Origin: CAZILN01 sp964540005
GTDB taxonomy: Bacteria; Bacteroidota; Bacteroidia; Bacteroidales; SM23-62
Assembly: GCA_964540005.1 (NCBI GenBank)
Contig: CAZILN010000112.1
Location: forward strand, 1-15,674
DNA: 15,674 bases
Direction of reading: 5' to 3'
The notes under the pieces are model-generated. The model did no database searches. It saw only the letters and a list, made by a program, of their open reading frames with translations, and was not told the origin of the DNA. The translations under genes were made by a program, and so were the position numbers. Positions 8,590 to 14,684 of the stretch are shown piece by piece; position 1 is the first letter of the stretch, and every line of letters starts with the position of its first letter.

Positions 8590-9543
8590 GTGAAAGTAAT
8601 AGACAGCATCCTCAATACCGGTAAAACACTGTTCTCCTTTGAACTGCTGCCTCCCATGAAGGGTAACAGTATTGAGGTCATCTACCGTACGATTGACTCC
8701 CTGATAGAATTTGAACCCATCAATGTCAACATAACTTACCATCAGCAGGAAGTAGTATACAGGAAGATCGATGACCGTTACCTTGAAAAAAAGGTGATAC
8801 GCAAAAGGCCAGGGACGGTTGCCATTTCGGCTGCCATTAAAAATAAATATCACATCACGGTAGTGCCTCACCTTATTTGCGGGGGATTCAGCAGGGAGGA
8901 TACTGAAGATGCCCTGATCGACCTGCATTATCTTGGAACCCAAAACCTGCTGGCCCTGCGAGGTGATCCCCCTGCCGGGGAGAAGAGGTTCATCCCGGAA
9001 CCTGATGGCAATAAGCATTCGGCTGAACTGGTGGAGCAAATCGTTAATATGAATAAGGGTATATATCTCGACCGGGACCTGGCGAATTCCTCACCTACTG
9101 ATTTTTCGGTTGGAGTGGCCGGATATCCTGAGAAGCATTTTGAATCCCCCAACTTTAAATCAGACCTGAAATACCTGAAAGCCAAAGTGGATGCCGGGGC
9201 CGATTACATCGTCACCCAGATGTTTTTCAACAACCAGAAATATTTCGATTTCGTCAGGATGTGCAGGGAGGAAGGGATTACTGTGCCTATTGTGCCCGGA
9301 CTCAAGCCTATTACCTACCTGAACGATATAAACCTGCTGCCTCAGACCTTCCATATAGACTTTCCCGATGATCTGGTCCGTGAGCTGGAGAAATGCACCA
9401 CTAATCAGGAAGCCTGGCAGGTAGGCGTCGAATGGTCCATTATGCAGTCAAAAGAACTCAAGGCAGCCGGAGTGCCTGTCATACACTATTATACCATTGG
9501 CATAGCAAAAAACATCCGTGCCATCTGCGAAGAAGTGTTCTAA
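8590..9543 (+). CDS. metF: 5,10-methylenetetrahydrofolate reductase
   Basis: This FAD enzyme reduces 5,10-methylene-THF to 5-methyl-THF, the methyl donor used by the MetH encoded just upstream. It has 317 residues, slightly longer than E. coli MetF (296), and forms a single TIM-barrel domain. E18 in FSFELLPP corresponds to the catalytic Glu. D126 in LALRGDPP corresponds to the FAD-binding Asp. TQMFFNN and VPIVPGLKPI are further family motifs. The start codon is GTG at 8590 (encoding M-K-V-I-D); the match of FSFELLPP to the family N-terminus supports it. The gene lies 27 bp after metH with no promoter or terminator visible between, so it should share the SAM riboswitch transcript. How the riboswitch reaches a distal cistron under translational control (coupling or decay) cannot be read from the sequence. 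Confidence 0.97.
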   Translation: MKVIDSILNTGKTLFSFELLPPMKGNSIEVIYRTIDSLIEFEPINVNITYHQQEVVYRKIDDRYLEKKVIRKRPGTVAISAAIKNKYHITVVPHLICGGFSREDTEDALIDLHYLGTQNLLALRGDPPAGEKRFIPEPDGNKHSAELVEQIVNMNKGIYLDRDLANSSPTDFSVGVAGYPEKHFESPNFKSDLKYLKAKVDAGADYIVTQMFFNNQKYFDFVRMCREEGITVPIVPGLKPITYLNDINLLPQTFHIDFPDDLVRELEKCTTNQEAWQVGVEWSIMQSKELKAAGVPVIHYYTIGIAKNIRAICEEVF

Positions 9544-9555
9544 GAAAACTCAATA

Positions 9556-9583
9556 ATTCCAGATTCCAGATTCCAGATTCCAG
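9556..9583. repeat. Four perfect tandem copies of heptamer ATTCCAG
   Basis: Four uninterrupted copies of ATTCCAG fill 28 of the 65 bp between the convergent metF and pepD genes; a degraded GTTCGAA follows. The array starts 12 bp after the metF stop and ends 25 bp before the pepD stop. I recall similar heptamer runs (read on the other strand as CTGGAAT) between genes in many Bacteroidota, but cannot verify this here. It has no dyad symmetry and does not look like an intrinsic terminator. Confidence 0.9.
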
Positions 9584-9608
9584 GTTCGAAAGTTTCAAAT
9601 CCAGGGAT

Positions 9609-11075
9609 TCACTGCTTGGATATATTCCGCAGGGTTTCGGTAAGGAATTCCCAGAACTTTGCCACGGTTTCAATATTCACCTTTTCATCCGGTGAATGAG
9701 GGAAACGGATAGTAGGTCCGAAACTGATCATATCCAGTCCGGGATACGCATCACCAATAATACCGCATTCCAGTCCGGCATGGATCACCTTGATTTCCGG
9801 TATTTTCCCGAATTTATTATTATAGACTTCTTTCATGGCCTGGAGGACGGGTGACTGCACATCCGGTTTCCATCCCGGGTAATCACCATCATGCACCACT
9901 TCTGCTCCTGCCAGTTCCATGACACTCTGAATCGACCTGGCCAGGCTGTCCTTAGCAGTATCCACTGAACTTCTTAACAGGCACAGCATTTCTATCTTTC
10001 CATTACCGGATTTAACTATGGCCAGGTTGGAGGATGTTTCCACCACACCGTCCATATCGGCACTCATACGTATTACCCCGTTGGGCAGGCCATAGACTGC
10101 TTTGATAAGTTTATCCTGCACATCCTTTTCGATCAGTGCTTCAGGGACAGGCATCTCTTCTGCAGTAAAACTCAGTCCGGGTTCCACTGTACCCAGTTCT
10201 ATCCTGTAAGTCTCTTCATATACCTGCACTTCCTTTAAAAAATCAGCGGCATTCATCTCAGGCACAACAACTTTCGCAAAGGATTCCCTGGGTATGGCAT
10301 TCCTCAGGCTACCTCCCTCAATAGCCGATAAGCTCATCCCGAATTTGCGAACTGCCTCAAACATAAAACGGAATAATAGCTGGTTGGAGTTTCCCCTTCC
10401 CAGGTCTATATCCAGTCCGGAGTGCCCTCCCTTTAACCCGGTTATAGCCAGTTTATAGGCTTTCATCCCGGCCGGGACAGGTTCCTCGCGGTAACTGAAG
10501 CTCCCGTTAGTATTCACCCCGCCGGCACAGCCGATGTACAGTTCTCCTTCATCTTCAGAATCGAGGTTGAGCAATATATTACCATCGAGTAGTCCGGGTT
10601 TCAGGTTAAAGGCACCCGTCATACCCGTTTCTTCATCTACGGTAAACAGGACCTCAACCGGTCCGTGCTGAAGCGAGTCTGATTCCAGCACGGCCATTGC
10701 TGCCGCAACACCTATCCCGTTATCAGAGCCGAGGGTGGTACCTTTTGCCTTTACCCATTCCCCGTCTATATAGGATGATATGGGATCCTTTTCAAAATCA
10801 TGCTCCGTATCGCTGTTCTTCTGCGGGACCATATCCAGGTGAGACTGGAGGATAACACCGGGCAGGCCCTCAAAACCCGGAGTAGCCGGTTTCTTGATAA
10901 TTACATTGCCCACATCATCGACAATGGTTTGGAGTCCCAGCTTCTCACCGAATTCCTTCATAAACTGCACTACCCTTTCCTCTTTCTTTGATGGCCTGGG
11001 TATCTGTGTAAGTTCATAAAAATGCTGCCAGAGGGCCTGTGGTTGCAGGCCGGTTATCTCATTACTCATGATCAT
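9609..11075 (-). CDS. pepD: Cytosol non-specific dipeptidase (aminoacyl-histidine dipeptidase, M20C)
   Basis: PepD hydrolyses a broad set of dipeptides, including Xaa-His, in the cytoplasm with a two-zinc centre. The length of 488 residues matches E. coli PepD (485). Metal and catalytic residues are in order: H79 (QSHLDMVPQ) with D81, D118 (GSDNG) as bridging ligand, E148/E149 (TVDEETGMTG) as general base and ligand, D172 (LDSEDEG), and H460 (RFPHSPDE). All are intact. Two starts are possible: ATG at 11075 (M-I-M-S-N) or ATG at 11069 (M-S-N-E-I). The second matches the family N-terminus better and would give 486 residues. The gene is convergent with metF and divergent from the thioredoxin-like gene, and has its own promoter just upstream. 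It has no signal peptide. Confidence 0.97.
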   Translation of the reverse strand: MIMSNEITGLQPQALWQHFYELTQIPRPSKKEERVVQFMKEFGEKLGLQTIVDDVGNVIIKKPATPGFEGLPGVILQSHLDMVPQKNSDTEHDFEKDPISSYIDGEWVKAKGTTLGSDNGIGVAAAMAVLESDSLQHGPVEVLFTVDEETGMTGAFNLKPGLLDGNILLNLDSEDEGELYIGCAGGVNTNGSFSYREEPVPAGMKAYKLAITGLKGGHSGLDIDLGRGNSNQLLFRFMFEAVRKFGMSLSAIEGGSLRNAIPRESFAKVVVPEMNAADFLKEVQVYEETYRIELGTVEPGLSFTAEEMPVPEALIEKDVQDKLIKAVYGLPNGVIRMSADMDGVVETSSNLAIVKSGNGKIEMLCLLRSSVDTAKDSLARSIQSVMELAGAEVVHDGDYPGWKPDVQSPVLQAMKEVYNNKFGKIPEIKVIHAGLECGIIGDAYPGLDMISFGPTIRFPHSPDEKVNIETVAKFWEFLTETLRNISKQ

Positions 11076-11100
11076 TATTTTGGTTAAGAATTTAGATCAT

Positions 11101-11131
11101 CAAATGTATAAAAAAGGGCTAAAGGGACAAA
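11101..11131 (-). promoter_or_regulatory. Strong Bacteroidota-type promoter for pepD
   Basis: On the minus strand TTTG (11131-11128) is followed after exactly 19 bp by TACATTTG (11108-11101), a perfect match to the TTTG/TAnnTTTG consensus and spacing. Transcription should begin near 11094-11096, leaving a leader of only about 20-27 nt before either candidate pepD ATG. Confidence 0.8.
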
Positions 11132-11216
11132 AATACTACCCATCCTAAACAAAAATCCATGTTGCTAAATATATGTTAAATCAAATCATCCAGGTAGTTT
11201 CAATAATCTTTTAGTG

Positions 11217-11224
11217 TACTTTTA
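11217..11224 (+). promoter_or_regulatory. Possible -7 element for the thioredoxin-like gene
   Basis: TACTTTTA is one mismatch from TAnnTTTG and lies 45 bp before the ATG at 11270, a sensible position. No TTTG occurs at the expected 19-21 bp upstream, so this is only a weak candidate. The rest of 11132-11269 is AT-rich and shows no gene or hairpin. Confidence 0.25.
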
Positions 11225-11269
11225 TCACGCAGAAAATTATCAAGTATCAAAAACACTATCAGGAAAAAT

Positions 11270-11809
11270 ATGAAGCGCACAACCGTCCTTCTCACACTAC
11301 TGCTTATATCAGGTCCCGCTTTTCTATCGGCTCAGGATAAAAATGTACAATTAATTAAGTGGTACACCATTGAGGAAGTCGAGATACTTTCACAAACAGA
11401 ACCACGGAAAGTTATGATTGATGTATATACCGACTGGTGTGGCTGGTGTAAGAAGATGGATAAAGAAACATTTAATCATCCGGTGATTGCCGAATACATA
11501 AATAAGAATTACTACCCGGTAAAATTCAATGCAGAGTCAAAGGATGAGATCACTTTCAAGGGTATAAAGTACAAGTTTGTGGACCAGGGTACACGTGGTT
11601 ATCATGAGCTGGCTGCCGGACTGTTGAACGGACGTTTGTCTTTTCCCTCAATTGCTTATCTGAATGAAGATCTCGAACTTCTGGGCGCCGTTCCCGGATA
11701 CCGTGAACCAAAAGACATGGAACCCCTGCTGAACTACATTTCAGATAATAAGTTTGAAACCCAGTCCCTCGAAGACTACCAGAAAAACTTTTCCAGTAAA
11801 ATAGACTGA
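11270..11809 (+). CDS. Secreted thioredoxin-fold protein with CGWC active site
   Basis: The product has 179 residues with a Sec signal peptide (Lys/Arg start, hydrophobic 5-19, probable cleavage after A21 in LSAQ), so it should act in the periplasm. It lacks a lipobox Cys. The thioredoxin fold has the redox pair C57 and C60 in TDWCGWCKKMD and the cis-proline at P126 (RLSFPS). The CxxC context with the following Lys and the TFNHPVIAEYIN segment resembles the Thioredoxin_7/DUF255-like group, whose members are reductases or disulfide-handling proteins. A specific substrate cannot be named. An AGGA (11261-11264) five bases before the ATG is one of the few Shine-Dalgarno-like sites in this window. 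The gene is divergent from pepD and converges on the DUF4831 gene with only 6 bp between stops. Confidence 0.88.
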   Translation: MKRTTVLLTLLLISGPAFLSAQDKNVQLIKWYTIEEVEILSQTEPRKVMIDVYTDWCGWCKKMDKETFNHPVIAEYINKNYYPVKFNAESKDEITFKGIKYKFVDQGTRGYHELAAGLLNGRLSFPSIAYLNEDLELLGAVPGYREPKDMEPLLNYISDNKFETQSLEDYQKNFSSKID

Positions 11810-11815
11810 TCCCAG

Positions 11816-12922
11816 CTACTCCTGCAGGATTACCGGTGTTGAAACCACTGTACCGTACTGATATACTTCTATTCTGTTTTTAAACAGGGCGATACCGTCA
11901 TGTTGAATCTCAAGCTCTGCGATATCAGGGATCCTGTAATACAGCACATTGTTTGTATGCTTACTCAACTGTCCGGCATAAACCTCCAGGTTCCTCGTGG
12001 TTCCTGACTTTCTGAGCATCAGGCTGATCAATTCACCGGAACCGGGATGTGCATAAACTCCCTCTTCCGCAGAGAATTCAAACAGCTTTATATTCTCATA
12101 TTCTTCCTCCTCACCGGGTACATAGATAAAATCATAGGACAGTGTGTCGCTGAATCTCCTGCCTGTAAAAAGGGCAGTATAATCATCTTCCAGCTTGTCC
12201 AGCTCAGTTATTCCAAAAGTAATAGCCTGTCCGTCAGGATAAAACTCATCTGCCCCTGCCAGCAGGTTGAATTTGTTTTTCCGGATCTTAATGATATAAT
12301 CGGCAGCTTCCTCCGCTTTCTTTTCCATAGATTTGTTTACAACATCCTTTACAAAAACAGGCACCCTCAGTATGCTTGAATCAGTCAGGATGGTCTTATA
12401 CAGGGTATCAGTCTCCTCCACCAGGTATTTCTTTACTGACAGGTCTGTATAGATTACGCCCCGGGAGACAACATTTCCAGGCATGATATTAGAGGCAGAA
12501 TACCCTTTATCCCCGCTCAGACCATAAAACACAATACCCTTTGATCCAAAGCCAGACAGCATGCTTTCACTCAGGTTCTGCTCAACCGACCTGACTACAT
12601 AAAACTGATCGGGATCCGGCTCAGAGGAGGTCTCACTTTTAATTGCCAGTATCCTCCACTGCTGCTGTACCTGGTGTGGCACATTCTCAATACCCAGGTA
12701 TTTGGATGCATATTCATTATAGGGACCGGGTACCGCCATACTGCGTTCCATCGTAATGGAAACTCTTATGACGGTCCGGGGAAGGTAATACACTATTCCA
12801 TGGCTGCTGCTGGTGTCCGGATCAGGTAAAGACCTGGTTTGGAATGTATAAGTAACTGTATTACAGCTCGATGCAAAAATTATCATCAGAGATACCAGGC
12901 TTGTTCTGATAAGAATCTTCAT
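11816..12922 (-). CDS. DUF4831-family lipoprotein
   Basis: The 368-residue product has a lipoprotein signal: a positively charged start, a hydrophobic stretch, then ASSC with C20 as the probable lipidated residue. It should therefore be anchored to an envelope membrane. The following segment (GIVYYLPRTVIRVSI, then VPGPYNEYASKYLGI) matches what I recall as the conserved N-terminal part of DUF4831, a family of unknown function known to me only from Bacteroidota. No catalytic motif is apparent and no transmembrane segment follows the signal. Its ATG overlaps the nnr stop by one base (TAATG), so translation is probably coupled to nnr. Whether the pairing with nnr is functional is unknown. Confidence 0.8.
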   Translation of the reverse strand: MKILIRTSLVSLMIIFASSCNTVTYTFQTRSLPDPDTSSSHGIVYYLPRTVIRVSITMERSMAVPGPYNEYASKYLGIENVPHQVQQQWRILAIKSETSSEPDPDQFYVVRSVEQNLSESMLSGFGSKGIVFYGLSGDKGYSASNIMPGNVVSRGVIYTDLSVKKYLVEETDTLYKTILTDSSILRVPVFVKDVVNKSMEKKAEEAADYIIKIRKNKFNLLAGADEFYPDGQAITFGITELDKLEDDYTALFTGRRFSDTLSYDFIYVPGEEEEYENIKLFEFSAEEGVYAHPGSGELISLMLRKSGTTRNLEVYAGQLSKHTNNVLYYRIPDIAELEIQHDGIALFKNRIEVYQYGTVVSTPVILQE

Positions 12923-14439
12923 TATTCCCTGTGCTTTAGTTTTCTGAATGCTGCTCCAAGGTGATCTGTAATATCGCTGGCTATTAGAGCTTCTTCCGTG
13001 CTTTCTTCCAGTGCAAGATCACCGGCCAGTCCATGCAGGTATACACCAATGAGAGCCGCATTACCAGGCATATATCCCTGGCCAAGCAAAGATAAAATAA
13101 TTCCGCTTAATACATCACCGCTCCCCGCCGTGGCCATCCCGGGATTACCGGTAGTATTGAAATAACAGCTACCGTCCGGAAAGCACACAGAGCTATGGGC
13201 CCCCTTGAGCACGGTAATGACCCCGAACTGCTTTGAAAACTCTATCTGCAGAGCATTTCTTGCATAAGCCGTTGAAGATTTTCCAGCCAGGCGTTCAAAT
13301 TCCCCGGGATGAGGGGTCAGTATAGTATCAGCTGGAAGTTCCTTCAGCCATTCCTTATTTTCTGACAGAATATTGAGGCCGTCGGCGTCTATCAGCAGCG
13401 GAACCTTAAGGTCATTAATCAGGGAATGCAGCGCCCGGGCAGAGTTTGGCCTGGTACCGATGGCCGGACCTATTCCCACTGCCGAAAATCCCTCCGGATG
13501 CTGACAGCCTGTAAAAATGATATCCGACTGATCAATATCGACCAGTGCTTCAGGAACCGTTGTCTGAAGGATCTGGTATCCGAAGCGGGGTATATGAACC
13601 GTCAGCAAGCCGGAACCTGTCCTCAGGCCGGCTCTGGCTCCCAGAACAGCTGCTCCCATCATTCCATAAGACCCTGCAATAAGCAGTACATGGCCGTAGG
13701 TACCCTTATGGGAAAACCTGCTTCTCCGCTTAAGCAGGGGAGCAATATATTCAGCGGTCAGGAAATATTTGTCCGTTCCGGTCTTTTCAATAGCATCCGG
13801 ATGCAATCCTATGGGTATGACCTCTACTCTTCCGATGTACTGTTCGTTCTCAGAATAGAAGAATGATAGTGAAGGGAACTGAAGGCTGAGGGTAATATCC
13901 GCCTTCAGGATAATACCGGCTGTATTTCTGGAGTTATCCTCCCCGAACAGGCCGGATGGAATATCAATGGCTATCTTTATATTGGGCAAGTCATTCAGGC
14001 GCCGGATGACTGCTGCCGTCCATCCTTCCACAGGCCTTCCGAGGCCGGAGCCAAAGATCCCGTCCATAATAATATCACCGGGAGGGAACTCCAGGATATC
14101 CTTCTCACTGCTTATTTCATGAATGCTTACCCTGGACTGATCTTTCAGGCGTTTGAGGTTTACTGAGGCATCCCCTGACAAACGATCAGATATCCGCAGC
14201 AGATAGAGTTCCGCAGGATACCGGGCTTCAGCCAGCATCCTGGCCAGTGCCAGGGCATCTCCCCCGTTGTTACCCGGACCTGCAAAAATCACAAAACCCT
14301 GATCAGGTTTATATTCCCCCTGCAACCACTTGAACATTTGTCCGGCAGCCCTTTCCATCAGGTCCAGTGAGCTTATGGGTTCATTGGTAATAGTATAGGC
14401 GTCAATATCCCTGACTTGCTTTGAACTAAAGATTTTCAA
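12922..14439 (-). CDS. nnr: Bifunctional NAD(P)HX epimerase / ADP-dependent NAD(P)HX dehydratase
   Basis: This two-domain metabolite-repair enzyme restores hydrated NADH and NADPH in the cytoplasm. The N-terminal YjeF_N domain (about 1-215) epimerises R- and S-NAD(P)HX and shows GPGNNGGD at 54-61. The C-terminal ribokinase-like domain (about 225-500) dehydrates S-NAD(P)HX using ADP and shows GSGD at 439-442, with D442 as the likely catalytic residue, within TAGSGDVLSGI. The length of 505 residues is normal for the fused form. The start codon is TTG at 14439: the encoded KIFSSKQVRDID aligns with the family start, an in-frame TAA lies at 14454-14452, and the next ATG (residue 28) would remove conserved sequence. 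The DUF4831 gene follows with a one-base overlap. No clear promoter is seen on this strand. Confidence 0.96.
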   Translation of the reverse strand: MKIFSSKQVRDIDAYTITNEPISSLDLMERAAGQMFKWLQGEYKPDQGFVIFAGPGNNGGDALALARMLAEARYPAELYLLRISDRLSGDASVNLKRLKDQSRVSIHEISSEKDILEFPPGDIIMDGIFGSGLGRPVEGWTAAVIRRLNDLPNIKIAIDIPSGLFGEDNSRNTAGIILKADITLSLQFPSLSFFYSENEQYIGRVEVIPIGLHPDAIEKTGTDKYFLTAEYIAPLLKRRSRFSHKGTYGHVLLIAGSYGMMGAAVLGARAGLRTGSGLLTVHIPRFGYQILQTTVPEALVDIDQSDIIFTGCQHPEGFSAVGIGPAIGTRPNSARALHSLINDLKVPLLIDADGLNILSENKEWLKELPADTILTPHPGEFERLAGKSSTAYARNALQIEFSKQFGVITVLKGAHSSVCFPDGSCYFNTTGNPGMATAGSGDVLSGIILSLLGQGYMPGNAALIGVYLHGLAGDLALEESTEEALIASDITDHLGAAFRKLKHRE

Positions 14440-14684
14440 TTGCTTAATATTTTAATTATTTAATGTCCTGTTCATTCCTTTAGATATTCGTGAAGAATCA
14501 TTCTGATTTCTTCTTTTCGGGTCGTACATCTATTACAGTTTTGTCTCAGGCTAAGTTAATTCTTAGTATTTGAAAATCAAATCATCACTGATTATCTTAT
14601 AACATAAAATTTAAGTATTGCGGACAAAAAAAGATTTTTATATTTGTTCACTTTAGTTATCAATAATTATCAAAATTACAGATT
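14440..14684. other. Divergent intergenic region between nnr and the transporter gene
   Basis: This 245-bp AT-rich stretch holds no gene. It contains an imperfect hairpin with arms 14492-14499 and 14505-14513 followed by TTTT. It also has a 5-bp-arm dyad CTAAG/CTTAG (14551-14566) and a second one, ATTTG/CAAAT (14568-14582). A near-consensus promoter lies here too: TTTG 14540-14543 and TAGTATTTG 14564-14572, with one base too many in the -7 element. Any of these could serve as an operator or a second promoter; none is firm. Confidence 0.4.
14617..14646 (+). promoter_or_regulatory. Bacteroidota-type promoter for the POT-like transporter
   Basis: TATATTTG (14639-14646) is a perfect -7 match (TAnnTTTG). 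ATTG (14617-14620), one mismatch from TTTG, lies 18 bp upstream. The expected start near 14652 gives a leader of about 33 nt before the ATG at 14685. Confidence 0.6.

Noticed and set aside
9556..9583. Heptamer array as a CRISPR or terminator
   Set aside because: Units are contiguous with no spacers, and there is no inverted symmetry or U-run.
9432..9695. 87-codon plus-strand frame running from inside metF through the heptamer repeat into pepD
   Set aside because: It overlaps two real genes, and its middle (IPDSRFESFKSRD) derives from the heptamer repeat and its degraded flank; a translation artefact.
11819..11828. Perfect 10-bp palindrome TCCTGCAGGA
   Set aside because: It lies in the last codons of the DUF4831 gene, is short, has no U-run, and is plausible by chance.
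14492..14517. Imperfect hairpin followed by TTTT as a terminator
   Set aside because: No plus-strand gene lies upstream of it, the stem has a bulge and is AT-rich, so a terminator role makes little sense.
14671..14678. Perfect minus-strand TAATTTTG as the nnr promoter -7
   Set aside because: It is about 230 bp from the nnr start and no TTTG lies at the expected distance upstream on that strand.
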